This document shows, piece by piece, positions 1 to 10,543 of a stretch of DNA of 64,000 nucleotides. The translations under genes were made by a program, and so were the position numbers. Origin of the DNA: Labia minor (Eukaryota; Arthropoda; Insecta; Dermaptera; Spongiphoridae); the NCBI GenBank assembly GCA_963082975.1, contig OY720344.1, positions 70,336,546-70,400,545 on the forward strand, written 5' to 3'. The notes below the pieces were generated by a model. The model was not told the DNA's origin, searched no databases, and worked only from the letters and a program-made list of their open reading frames with translations. Every line of letters starts with the position of its first letter. The stretch's first letter is position 1.

Positions 1-55
1 AGAAAAGAAAAAATATAATCCTTCTTTTTATTTGAAAAAAAAATAATTCTTAAAG

Positions 56-665
56 TACACCTATCCCCCGATTTACGCGGTAGATACGTTCCTGAGAAAA
101 ACGTGTAAATCGAAAATTGAAAATTTTCAAGTCAAAACCGTGTAAATCGAAAAGGTTGCAGAAAATGCATAATTTTGCTATTTAATAGTTGTGATTTTTT
201 TCAATATTTTTAGGTTTACACAGAAATAAAAATAAAATGCATTGACAGGTTAAAATATGTAATATATTACGGAAACACTGTTTTTTATTTAATTACAATA
301 CATTAAACAGAAGAACAAAAAATAAAACCAAAGGTGTTTTATTATCCTTCATCACTATCAGAAATTACTCTCATTCTTTTTTTCGGAATCGAAGGTTGGA
401 ATATGGAAAATTAAATCTTTCTGAAACTGTGAAACTTTCACTCAAATACAATTTTCCGTAGATAAAACTTTAATTTTATGCGAAGAAATACAGACACAGT
501 GTGCATGTGCAGCAAGTCAGCACATAAGCTCGGGATTCCCCATGAGATGTGTGCACAGTAGCATTTAGTAGAGTGCGATAAAAACAAAAAAAAAACTTAT
601 TTGGAAAACCGTGTAAAAGCGAAAACGTGTAAAACAAGTACCGTGTAAATCGGGGGATAGGTGTA
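56..665. mobile_element. pogo/Tigger-like non-autonomous element (MITE)
   Basis: The ends form a terminal inverted repeat: CACCTATCCCCCGATTTAC from position 58 and its complement ending at 663, extending to about 23 bp with one mismatch (GCGG versus ACGG). A TA dinucleotide flanks each end (56-57 and 664-665), the target duplication of the Tc1/mariner/pogo superfamily. The phrase 'cgtgtaaatcg' recurs just inside the left end, near 145, and in variant form near 610-650, which is the repeated-subterminal style of Tigger elements. There is no coding capacity. The superfamily is inferred from TIR style and TSD; the boundaries are seen directly. Confidence 0.75.
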
Positions 666-970
666 TAACTTAGTGTATAATAAGTAAGTTTATTTTATTT
701 TAAAAAAATTTTAACAAAAATAAAAATTGCTTATTTTTTCGTACAGAATTAAATTATTTTATTATTTCTCCTAAATCATAAAAAACAAAAGACTTAATAT
801 AAGATTACTAGATGATTGTGGAATTTTCCAATTTGACTTTTATTTAAATATAAAATAAATAAAAATATTACTCAAATTCTAAATATTTTTTATTATTAAT
901 ACATTAATTGCTAATTTCATAAAAATTATGAAGCGAAGACTAATTTTTTCAAAATGGAAACGGATAAAAA
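666..970. other. AT-rich spacer, nothing recognised
   Basis: Only A/T-rich low-complexity sequence. No ORF, RNA gene or repeat match to the rest of the window was seen. Confidence 0.6.
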
Positions 971-1397
971 TCCATAAAAGTCAAAAATCCCTAAAACCGA
1001 AAATCCCCAAAAGCGAAAACCCCTAAATAAAAATATCGCTAATTGAAAAAATCCCTAAAAGAAAAAATCACTAAAAACAATTTTTTTCATTTTTGTATTA
1101 ATTTTAATTAAGACTCAGAAAATTAAATCACAAGGTGAGCATGCCACCCAGTTGTGAGACACGACCTCCCAAGGAGGTAATCGGACCTGGACCGAAATTA
1201 GGGAAAAATAGGTCAAAAAATACATACATAGGGCCCACACACGTGATTTTTCCAAAAAAAAAAAATAGGGGTGTCAAATTTGTATGAAAAATAAAGGAAA
1301 TTTACTCAAATTCCGTTTATTAGCATACGTTTTAATAGCTTAATGATTCCAAATATAAAATACACCATTTACACCGTATATTTCACCAGGGCAACTT

Positions 1398-1835
1398 GTG
1401 AAATTTACTATCATCAGAGGTTGTCTTTTTCATTTTGCTCAATGCATTTATAGAAACATCAAGTCAATGCCAGAAGTTTTGAAGCTCTATAATGATATAG
1501 ATAATCCTGACAACTCCACTCATTTACGAACTCTTGCAGCTTTGGTTTTGGTACCACCATCAAAAGTCATTGTAGCCTACCAAGCATTAGCTGGACGACC
1601 AACAGGGCAAAACTTCGTGATCTTTTTTCTTACTTCGAGCGCACTTGGCTAGGTGAACAATATTTGGCTGACTTTTATGACCCCGAATTCGAAATTGGAA
1701 CATTGGAACATCTACGATGCCACTTTGATGGGTTTGCCTCGAACAAACAATGCATTGGAAGGTTACAACAATGCTCTTCGTTTACGCTTAGGAGGTTACA
1801 AGACATCAGTATGAGACCTGATTAATGGGAAATTT
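1398..1835 (+). pseudogene. MULE transposase fragment, frameshifted
   Basis: The first frame reads GCLFHFAQCIYRNIK, then LRTLAALVLVPPSKV and YQALAGRPTGQ. After a frameshift near 1625 it continues FERTWLG. After another slip near 1700 it reads MGLPRTNNALEGYNNALR. These are the ordered landmarks of the end of a MULE transposase domain: the G-C-x-FH motif, the alanine-rich VP segment, the FE-x-TW-x-G motif and the R-TNN-x-LEG-x-N motif. The family normally runs several hundred residues; only about 140 remain and the start and catalytic N-terminal part are missing. The second slip coincides with a short duplication of 'ttggaaca'. The ATG at 1398 is a chance codon inside the remnant. Not functional. 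Confidence 0.72.
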
Positions 1836-1939
1836 GTTATTTAGGGATTGGAAGGTTACAACAATGCTCTTCCTTCACGCTTAGGAGGTTACAAGACATC
1901 AGTATGGGACCTGATTAATGGAAAATTTTTTATTTAGGG
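1754..1939 (+). repeat. 93-bp tandem duplication in the MULE remnant
   Basis: The segment 1754-1846 is repeated directly at 1847-1939 with a few substitutions. Both copies run from 'attggaaggttacaac' to 'ttattta(g)ggg'. The unit covers the codons after the RTNNALEG motif plus the first 'tttaggga' terminal word, so the duplication happened inside the transposon copy. Confidence 0.85.
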
Positions 1940-2298
1940 ATTTATTTTTTTAGGGATATTTGCATTTAGGGATTTTTTCTTAGAGATTTTTACATGATTT
2001 CTTTCAAAATATCCTGCCACTACGGGCGGACGAAAAGCTTTCGAAATCTTAAAGTAGTTTTTTTGTAAATAATTCCTTAGGTTAGTTCCTTAAGTTTAGG
2101 TAAAAATGAATATAATGAAACTTTTAGTAAATTCGATTCCCTATAAATTTAATACGATAGTATGATAATTCTCATAAAAATCGGTATTTTTTGAGAAAAT
2201 CAATAAAATGTGCTTTGACACCTCTTTAAACTACCCTTACTTATGGTCCGATCTTGTCCAAAAACAATCCAATCCCCGCCCATCATTCCCAAAAAAAT

Positions 2299-2945
2299 AA
2301 GTTGACCTGTGGCCAGGTCCGAACCGACCGACGGTTTGAAATAAATTAATTTCCAGCTACAGAAACAATTTCAAATAATTTTCATATATCTATTAATGTA
2401 ATAAAAAACAGATATGGATACATAAATAATAAATATAAACATTTTTAATTTTATTTTATTTATAATATATATGCAAGACCAGGCTGTGACGTCATGCATG
2501 GCTGGATGACGTCATATAATTTTAAATCAAGAAAAAACTAATAAATATGATTTTTTTCGAGGATAAAACCAATACAAAATGCATGATTCGTGGTGATATA
2601 TAAAAAAATATCTCCTTTGGTGTGAAAATAACCCTTTCCTTCCTATCGTCGATCGCTAATACTACCACTTCCGGTTTCCGGAATTGCACCAAAAGTTGAT
2701 CAATTCATCCCACTGATGCATTAAGTAAATATACCAAATTTCATCAAAATCGTTTGAGCCGTTCAGGCTGTACACATCTATACGGACGGACAGACGGACG
2801 GACAGACGGACGGACGGACGGACGGACGGACGGACAGACGGACAGACATCATGCTAAAAATACTTTTTTCTGTTTAGAAAATGCATGATTCGTGGAGATA
2901 TGTAAAAATCTCCACATGTGAAATTTGGTGTGAAAAATATCTAAA
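2299..2945 (-). mobile_element. repeat family A copy (candidate Helentron-derived, HINE-like)
   Basis: Begins ATAAGTTGACC and contains the hairpin GACCTGTGGCCAGGTC (6-bp stem, 4-nt loop) followed by ACCGACCGACGG. Other copies lie at 4499, 9757, 22067, 23097, 25940 and 28355. Inside are a paired 'gacgtcat' region, a 'ccaaatttcatcaaaatcg' core, a GGAC/GACA microsatellite and the 'tctccacatgtg' segment. In element orientation (minus strand here) the hairpin is the 3' end. The 5' terminal ACCGACCGACG repeat seen in the 25,940 copy is missing here. Confidence 0.72.
2781..2848. repeat. GGAC/GACA microsatellite inside family A
   Basis: A run of GGAC and GACA tetranucleotide units. It sits at the position where the other family A copies have shorter versions (for example near 26,425), so it is an expanded internal microsatellite of the element. 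Confidence 0.9.
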
Positions 2946-3289
2946 TATCAAATTTCAAGACAATATCTCATTTTGTTTAGACGTAATCTCGGTAACGAGC
3001 CGGTTCAAAAATTTTTTTTGCAGTTTTGGATTCAGAACCGTCTGAACAGTGGAAATCTCGAAGAATCTCGGAGCAAAAATTTTCCGATCATCCTATAAGC
3101 TATTCATGAGGAAAGCTAAAATAATTTAGTTATAGCTGGAAAAAAATATTTTCTTTCTAAAATTGTGAATACAAGTAAATAAAATACAAAATTAAATTTT
3201 TTTGCCAGATTTTGTAAAATCAGTGTTTCACTTACAAAACTTTTTTAAATATTTAATATAAAAAAAAAATCTTAATGAAAATTTGTCTT

Positions 3290-3365
3290 TGAGAGAGCGG
3301 GGGGGGGGGGGGGGCGAAGGTGGAGCGGCTAGTCAAAACCCCCCCCAGGATCAAATCCTGGTTGC
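3290..3365. repeat. 16-nt G run and C run, possible repeat end
   Basis: An uninterrupted G run occupies 3299-3314 and a C run lies at about 3339-3346, followed by 'aggatcaaatcctgg' and 'gcgccactgg'. In arthropod genomes this kind of phrase often closes a dispersed repeat, but no second copy exists in the window. The G and C runs could pair or form a G-quadruplex. Confidence 0.4.
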
Positions 3366-3655
3366 GCCACTGGATCTTACAATGACCATATTTCTTCAAT
3401 AGAATCTATCCTGAGCCACCTACATCTACATGCAACCTTCTCCTAATTCTCTGATAACTGGCAATGCATTCACTGCTCTCTGCCAGCTTGTCCCATTCAT
3501 CTTAACTTTACGTTATATTTCATTTTGCAATGTCCGCTCTGAACTTTCCTCTTTTCGCCTATAAATTGTAAGCAGATTTGTATTTTCAAATACTCAGACA
3601 ATTCTTGTCGCTTAAAGCTATGGACCACGCTTCACGCACATGTAATAAAATCAGA
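3366..3655 (-). pseudogene. diverged LINE 3' end remnant
   Basis: On the minus strand the frames read VFENTNLLTIYRRKEE and then WQRAVNALPVIRELGEG, followed by a 'gtggctcaggatag' phrase. This matches in order the reverse-transcriptase tail of the LINE family found elsewhere in the window (VFENRILRRIYGPKKDE, then the GRP region and 'gtggctcagaatag'). Stops and frameshifts are many and similarity is lower than for the other copies, so this is an older insertion or a related family. Confidence 0.45.
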
Positions 3656-4498
3656 ATCTTTAATTTTGCTGATATAATCGATAAATGTTGATGAATAATT
3701 AATCTTGTATTAATTGATGCTTAATATACTTTTATTTAATTAATTTTTTTTTCCAAATTAGATATTTTGTTATTAATTATTATTCTAAGATAAAATACAT
3801 AATACATATTAAAGTTGGGGATACAATTTAATCAAAATAATTTTGAGTGGTTTCAAATTTAAATTATTTATTGTTTTGAATTATTAAACTTTACTTAATA
3901 TTTTAAATTATATTTAAAATTAGAGTGTAAAAACAATTAAAAAATAGAATTAACCTTTGTGCTAAAAGGTTTATCATGCCTATGGAATTTTCCTTGCGAG
4001 AAACTTGAATAATTTTGTTAATCATTGGATCTTAATTAGCCGTTAAACAAAGTTTGGGACCATTTAGATAAGAGATGTGGACATAGGAGATAATAAGTCT
4101 TTGGGGAAATTTCAAATTTTCATTTATCCAGGAGTCTCTAAAGACCCACTCATTGCGAATTTAATCGATCCATATAGATACATGAAGAATGAACAATTAT
4201 AACGTAAATCAATTTCCCATGAATGAATGGACAAAATTGAAATTCATTTGAATATAAATAAAAATAAATTTAATTATAGTTTCAAAATCATAATCTTGAT
4301 TTTGTTTAATAAATCAACTTTAATTTAATTTTTTTCTTGAAAGATTATTCTTTTAATTTGCTTTTTCTTTTGGTATATATGTAAATCTATAGGAATCAGC
4401 CAAAAAACCTTTTTTCATAATTTGTTAAATATTTTTCATTAAAATATCAGATAAAAATTTAACAAAAATATTTTTTGTTTTAATTACCGACTGAGTAG
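3656..4498. other. AT-rich, nothing recognised
   Basis: No ORF of note, no repeat shared with other parts of the window and no RNA-like structure seen. Confidence 0.55.
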
Positions 4499-4915
4499 TA
4501 CCGACCAAGGGCAGGTATTGTTTTCAGACCAAATTTCACATGTGGATATTTTTACATATCTCCACGAATCATGCATTTTCTTAACAGAAAAAAGTATTTT
4601 TAGCATGATGTCTGTCCGCCGGTCCGTTGTGTCCGTATAGACGTGTACAGCTTGAACGGCTCAATGGTTTTTGATAAAATTTGGTTTATTTACTTAATGC
4701 ATCAGTAGCATAAATTCACTTTTGGTGTATATCCGGAAACAGGAAGTGGTAGTTTACAATTAATTTTATATTCAATGTCAGAAAATATTTCACTTAATAT
4801 ATAGGAGTGATAAATAATTAATTAATTAAACTAAAAAGAAAAACTAAGATAATATAATTTTAGTCATTTTAATTCAATTTTTAAAAATATTTTTTTTAAT
4901 ATTTTATATATATTG
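4499..4915 (+). mobile_element. repeat family A copy, 5' half
   Basis: Starts at a TACCGACC terminus with 'ggtattg', then the 'cacatgtgg' and 'tctccacgaatcatgcat' segment, the GTCC microsatellite reduced to a few units, and the 'ttgaacggctcaatgg' core. After 'ggaagtggtagttta' it runs into an AT-rich tail ('aagataatataattttagtc') shared with the copy ending near 28,750 and with about 15,800 and 43,290. The hairpin end is absent. Confidence 0.68.
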
Positions 4916-5545
4916 GACAAGCCGAAACAAAATAAAATATTGTTGAGCCTGTCGGATCACCTGTGCCACTAGTGTGGTGGTGAAGGAGTTAAAAAATAAT
5001 TCTCAACTCTTTCACAAGGGGAGTAAAATAAAATTAATTGGGAAAGGGGAACCCTGAAATAAATTTCACCAAAGAGTGCAGTACGTTTGACTAAGACAAG
5101 TTTACAAAAAAAATAACAATAATAATACCTCAACACAGTTTACAAAGCACGTGGTCAACAACAAATCTAAAAATGACGAATTCACAACTAAAAAGCCAAA
5201 AGCATATAAACAGTAGCAAGTTCAAATAGCAAGTGGAAGAGATCAATTCTTCAAGAGAAGCAGTCCTCAACCAACATCAACTAAAAGCAGCAAGGTGATT
5301 GGCTGTAAAGGATCATGCGACCCTTTTGCATAGTCAACTTAGCTACAAAACAATCTGACCATGTGTTTGTATATAAATATACCAAAAAATATATATAAAA
5401 GAAAAAATTTATAAAAATTATATAAAAATAAATTGATATTAAAATAAATAAATCTAAATCAGGGAGAGGCTTTAACATGTATATATAATGTTGTTTGGAA
5501 ATTAATTTATTCCAAATCGTCCATTGCCTGGACACAGCTCATTTT
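4916..5545. other. higher-complexity segment, unassigned
   Basis: Between about 4,940 and 5,350 the sequence is less AT-rich than its surroundings and non-repetitive ('gtcggatcacctgtgcc', 'ggaaaggggaaccctg', 'gagtgcagtacg'). No reading frame gives a recognisable protein; the minus-strand ORF at 5,281-5,535 is low-complexity. It could be part of a transposon untranslated region or a processed transcript copy, but nothing in the sequence settles this. Confidence 0.35.
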
Positions 5546-6472
5546 TTTAAAAATTTATTTTATAGAATCAATTCTCTATTAAAGAAATTGAAAGAAACAT
5601 GTAGTTTAATTTCTCTTTATTTCAGGATTCATTGTAAATATTTGAAATTTTAATAATACTAATAGATAATTTTAATATAATGAAATAATGTTTATACAAT
5701 TTTTGGGACATTGGTACCTTAATCTTTATTATGCATGAACTTTTCCTCATCTTCACTTCACTTTTCATATTTCTATAACATTTTGTTTAGGATAGGCGAG
5801 TTAAATCTGTAATATACATCAAGAAACCATCCTTAAAATGTTAATAAAATTCAAGGGATTAAAATCATCTAAACATTGGTAAAATCTGATATACTTATTT
5901 AAATTTTTATTGGTGAAATTGACATATAATTTACATTATAATAAAATATATTTAGTGGGAACATAGTACTATATATCATCTAATCATAATAAGTTAAATT
6001 AACGATAATGTATGCTTATAGCCTCATGAATTTTGCACTCCCCTTTAGATATCATTTCATTTTACAATAATATCTGAAATTTACTCGTATGACTTAATTA
6101 TGTATCAACAGATTATGAATAAATTATTTTTATATTAAAAACCAAAATTTAATCAATCATGAATAAAAGTTAATTCTTTTTATTACTTTAAGAAAAAATT
6201 AATTTATGTATTAATTATATTAATTAATTTGTTTCAGGTAAATATTTTGATGCTTCAGCAACCCTGCAATAAATATCATATTTCTTAAGATATGTAATAT
6301 CAATTAAAAATTTAAGGTATGTATATAGGTGCATAATTTCGAATATTCTCTCTTTTATCATCATTAATTTAATATTTAGCAAATATTAAGTTCATTAATC
6401 ATACTTATTTTTATAAATTCAATCAAATATTAATATAGGATATTTTTAAGATTCATTTCCAAAATATTCCTA
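5546..6472. other. AT-rich, nothing recognised
   Basis: No coding, repeat or RNA signal seen. Confidence 0.55.
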
Positions 6473-6950
6473 AAGTCAAAATTAAAATATATAAAACAAT
6501 TATTTTACCGGTTGTATTATATGGGTGTGAGGCATGGTCTATGACCTTAGGTGACGAGAGTAGATTTAGAGTATTTGAGAATAGGATTCTGCGAAGCATT
6601 TATGGGCCAAAGAAAGATGAGGTCACCGGGGAATGGCGGAGACTGCATAACGAGGAACTGCATGACCTCTATGCATCTCCAGATATAGTTAGAATTATAA
6701 AATCGAGAAGGTTGCGGTGGGCAGGACATGTGGCTACGATGGGGGAGGAAAGAATGGCGAAAAATATATTGGGGGGGAGACCGATGGAGAAACGCCCGCC
6801 CGAAGACCAAGGACGCGGTGGGTGGATAATATGAGAGAAATGGGAGAGGATAGGGATTGGAGGGTTGTGGCTCAGAATAGGGACACGTGGAGAAGTGTGG
6901 TTGCTGCGGCCAAGAACTTTCGAGTTCCGTAGAGCCACAGAGATAGATAG
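6473..6950 (+). pseudogene. LINE reverse transcriptase 3' end (5'-truncated)
   Basis: The translation runs from KIYKTIILPVVLYGCEAWSM through DESRFRVFENRIL, the GPKKDEVTGEWRRLHNEEL segment and RRLRWAGHV. After a frame change near 6,780 it continues RPRTRWVDNMREMGEDRDW to the end RSVVAAAKNFRVP and a stop. This is the C-terminal part of a non-LTR retrotransposon polyprotein after the reverse-transcriptase core. The copy starts abruptly, the classic 5' truncation of target-primed reverse transcription, and ends in a short GATA-rich tail ('agatagatagata'). The catalytic RT motifs are absent. Related copies are at 13.5, 14.4, 21.7, 24.2, 27.8, 34.4, 41.3, 48.7 and 62.2 kb. Confidence 0.85.
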
Positions 6951-8560
6951 ATAATCAACATGTATCTCTTCAATAAATCATATTATTAAATGAAATGTTT
7001 GTAATTACAAACATAATAAGAAAATTAATTTTAAATGAATATTGTATTTAATTTGTATACGTATAGTTACAATTTGTTTTGTCGAAAATTAGTTCCTGGT
7101 CCTAATTTGTCGTGCTTACGTGAAAGATCCTATAAAAAAACAAATAGATGGATTAGGATTAGATATGACTAGGTATTATAATAATTATACTCAAATTGGG
7201 GTATATACGAATAATTTATTTGCCCCAAAAGAGGGAGAAAAACCTCTGCTGATGGCTGAGATAAAAAAAACTCCCTGAAAATGTTACAATTGATATAAGA
7301 TTACAAAGATACAGGAAGGAGTGTTTATGCATAAGGGGAATAACGTTTCTTAATAAAAATATAATCTGAATGGATTAAGTTATCATCAAAATACTGATTA
7401 TATGAATGAATCAGCATGATATATGTATATATGAGTATGAATGAATATGTAAATATATAGAAAGGGTTTTATGATTAAGATATTGATTATATGAAAGGGC
7501 TTCATGGCGAAAGCATCAGGCGAATTGCAGCAATAGAAATTGCATGAATGAATTAATATAATATGTATATTTATAAATTAGCGTCTCATGGTGAGAGCAC
7601 TATGGGGGTGAATTTACCGCCCTTGTTTGAATTGAATTGTATGATATTAAATCATCGATCATGATGAAGTCTGATAACGATCGATCCATCGTATTAATAT
7701 AGTTAAATATATACCTTTCGAATTGTGTAATCTAATATTGTAATAATTTACGATTATATGATTCTGGTGGACACAATGAAATACAATGATGAAGATTGAA
7801 TTACGAAGTAAAGCTGTTGTGTTGAAAACTAGTTGCTATGTCTCTCGAAGTTTGTAGAAGAAGGCTGTATTCAAAAAATATCATGTTGATCGGCTCGGCT
7901 TCCCGGAAACCCCTAACCCCGAGTGGCTGCGAAAAAAATCCGACAAGTGCCGAAACAAGGCAGAAGTAACTAAACTCGTTATTCAAAAATTAGATGATAA
8001 TATTAATGAAACTATTAAGTGCAAATTTAGATTTGCATTAAACGCAATTAATTAATTGTTTTTGTTTTTTTAATTTGATTAATCTATATTTATTTGCAAG
8101 CCAAAATTACTATTTAAACATTTCAAATATCAAGGCTGTTTATATGTGTGTTATGTATCTGTTAGAACGAGTGGCATCCTCAAAATATTTGTGTACCCTT
8201 CGTTCTTCCATCCCTTCCACCCTTCACCTGAACACCTAGGAACATATTCCTCCTTCCAATACCCTTCTAGTAGTAGAATATTCAGGTTGAACAGTCATTT
8301 TCCAACCCATGAAGGATCCTTGTTATTAGGCATCCTCCTTCACCAGAAAACTTACTTTTTCCACATATGAGGGATTTTAACGATTTATTTTATAAAATAT
8401 TAATCAAGCATTATAAATTATAATTCTTTTTTAATATTTTATTCTCTTTTTATATATAATTTTTGGTTCCTACTTATGAAGCTTGCGCTTATGTTTATTG
8501 TTTTTATATACTGCTTGTTGAAAATTATTTTATAAAATAAAACCACGCCTATCAAAGCAA
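6951..8560. other. unassigned, mixed complexity
   Basis: 7,490-7,990 has islands of higher complexity: 'catggcgaaagcatcaggcg', 'tcatggtgagagcac' and, at 7,880-7,930, 'gatcggctcggcttcccgg'. No frame gives a recognisable protein and no second copy is present. The plus ORF at 8,146-8,370 is proline/serine/phenylalanine-rich with no motif. Possible diverged transposon or LTR sequence, but unsupported. Confidence 0.35.
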
Positions 8561-8860
8561 TCATTAATTCTTTTATTTTCAAATTTTCCTCCAAGCCAAT
8601 TTAGTTTGACTACGCAGCATATATACCAAGCCCTTCAATCACAACTCACATCCAGCAAAGCATAATCTTTTTATAGTATAAGTTGCTCTTGAGCCATTTG
8701 GATTCAAGAGGGATTATTGGCGCCCACATTTTTTAATAATTGTAAAGGGTTCTCTTCTTCATCAGCGAAGCCCTTGAATTCCAACAACACGTGGAAAATT
8801 ACCAGCCGCTAGAACTAACGCTCAGTCATTTCAACGTTTAATTTCCAATTCTTTTAGGAA
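8561..8860 (+). other. possible LTR-retrotransposon junction (PBS-like motif)
   Basis: TGGCGCCCA at 8,718-8,726 resembles a retroelement primer-binding site, complementary to a tRNA 3' end. It is preceded by a 150-bp stretch with a 'tatata' box. No TG...CA long terminal repeat pair, polypurine tract or gag/pol coding was found, so this could be chance. Confidence 0.2.
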
Positions 8861-9756
8861 TTTATATTTTTTTTTTAATTATATTTCAATAATACATAAT
8901 TTTATAAAAAATTACTAATAAATAAAATATTAATTAGTTAAACATAAATGAATATAATGTAAAATATTAATATTTTTTTCATCAATTTCTTCGTAAACTC
9001 CCTGACCTATTCTATGTCCATTATTATAGTGAAGTCATCAAGCTAATCATATTCATAGATATCTCATAATTCATTTATGTCTTGAAAGCTTCGCAAAGCC
9101 CCGTCCCTATTATGCTGACATATGCCAAAGCCAATTGCGGCTGCCACAAACAATTCACTCCTACCATATTAAAAATGACGTTCAGTATAATGTAAATAAG
9201 TTATTGATATGAAGACCGGGAAAGAATTAAGATTATCAAATGATGTGGCGTCCGTTTATTTTAATCAATTAATTACAAATAAATGAATAAAGCTTAATTT
9301 CATTCTAAGTGGTATAATTTTGAAACTCGAACAAGGGTTTAAATCTAACAAAGTTAGAAAACATTAAATAAAATGTCTAAATGTTCTTACTTAAAAAAAT
9401 GTTAGATAAATAGATAGATTGTAAAGTGACGGAAAAATGTTATCGCCATGAGGGCACTGTTGTTAGGCAATTAACCGGTTGAGAAAGCCACAAAAAGCGC
9501 CTCCGACACTGTACATATATTATAGATATAGATATATAGGTAGAATAGTTTTCTTTTAAATTAAACAGCAATAACATATCTAAACAAAGAGTGCTTGAAT
9601 TATTAAAACATTATAATAAATACATATGCATACATACATGTATACCTTTGTTTACTGAACTATAAATAGTTTTTTTGGAAATTCTTCTGGCAGCTTTTAA
9701 AACAGTTTAGTTTATTAAAATAAATAATGCCAAAATTACCATTTTCACCAATTTTT
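8861..9756. other. AT-rich, nothing recognised
   Basis: No coding or repeat signal seen apart from short low-complexity runs. Confidence 0.5.
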
Positions 9757-9965
9757 TACCGACAGAAGATAGGAAGGGAAGGTATTTTCACACCAAATTT
9801 CACATGTAAAGATTTTTAGATATCTTCACGAATCATGCATTTTGTTAACAGGAAATAGTAATTTTAGCATGATGCCTGTCCGTCCGTCTGTCCATTGTGT
9901 GTCCGTATAGACGTGTAGAGCTTGAACGGCTCAACAGATTTTGATAAAATTTAGTATTTTCGATT
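9757..9965 (+). mobile_element. repeat family A copy, 5' fragment
   Basis: Starts TACCGACAGAAGATAGGAAGG and continues through 'cacaccaaatttcacatg', 'cacgaatcatgcattttg', a GTCC/GTCT microsatellite and 'agcttgaacggctcaacag'. It stops near 9,965, about 40 bp before the family D copy. It has the same 5' end as the copies at 4,499 and 28,355. Confidence 0.7.
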
Positions 9966-10002
9966 TTGTCTGTTGTATAATCCAATGACTCCTTCATAGT
10001 TG

Positions 10003-10543
10003 AGCAAGAAATATTCAATTAAATAAAAAATAATTTAGATAAAAATATGATCTAAATATTTTATTAAATTAATTAAAATGAGAACTTTTAGAATAAATTA
10101 TTTAATTGAATTGATATTTGAATATTAGAATTTAAAATAAAAAGTGAAATATTATAATAATTCTTTGATTGGGAATCGATATGATAATTCATTGTTTGAA
10201 ATGATTCCGCTAGGGACGGTGAGCCGCGAGATGCTATTGAATGAACAACACGGAGAATTATATAAACTTTAAAAAATTAATTTCTGCGGTTATTGATTAG
10301 ATATTAATAAAATTTATAGCCGATGTTACTATAGAGGTATATAAGAATATTGTGATGTAATTTCAAAGAAATCGGTTCAGCCAATTTTGAGTCTATAAAA
10401 TAGTTATTTTCCGGACAGACAGACAGACAGACATCAAAAATTTTAGTTTCTTTTGTATTCTAGAGGTCATGAAACGCGAAGATATGCAAAAAATTTTAAA
10501 TTCTGAGCAATGTGCAGACAAAAACCTTTTTTTATATATATAG
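10003..10543. mobile_element. repeat family D copy
   Basis: Near-identical over about 540 bp to 43,396-43,979. It contains 'gccgcgag' and 'aacaacacggagaattat', the 'atcggttcagccaatt' core, a short GACA microsatellite ('cagacagacagacag' near 10,420), then 'gtcatgaaacgcgaagatatgc' and ends 'aaaaacctttttttatatatata'. The core-plus-microsatellite layout resembles families A and B. No coding. Termini are uncertain because both ends are AT-rich. Confidence 0.7.

Larger units (their letters stand above)
975..2010 (+). mobile_element. MULE (Mutator-like) transposon remnant
   Basis: A decayed MULE transposase (separate entry) lies between two clusters of a short repeated word. On the left (about 980-1075) 'aatccctaaaa' variants repeat on the plus strand. 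On the right (about 1920-1985) the complementary 'tttagggatt' word repeats. This inverted pair may be the degraded terminal or subterminal repeats of the element. Exact termini and target duplication were not found, so the boundaries are approximate. Confidence 0.5.

Noticed and set aside
2781-2848. GGAC array as a regulatory repeat
   Set aside because: Same position as the microsatellite in all family A copies, so it belongs to the element.
5281-5535. 84-codon minus ORF as a membrane protein
   Set aside because: Hydrophobic only because of AT-rich codons (Ile/Phe/Tyr); no start context, homologue or conserved motif.
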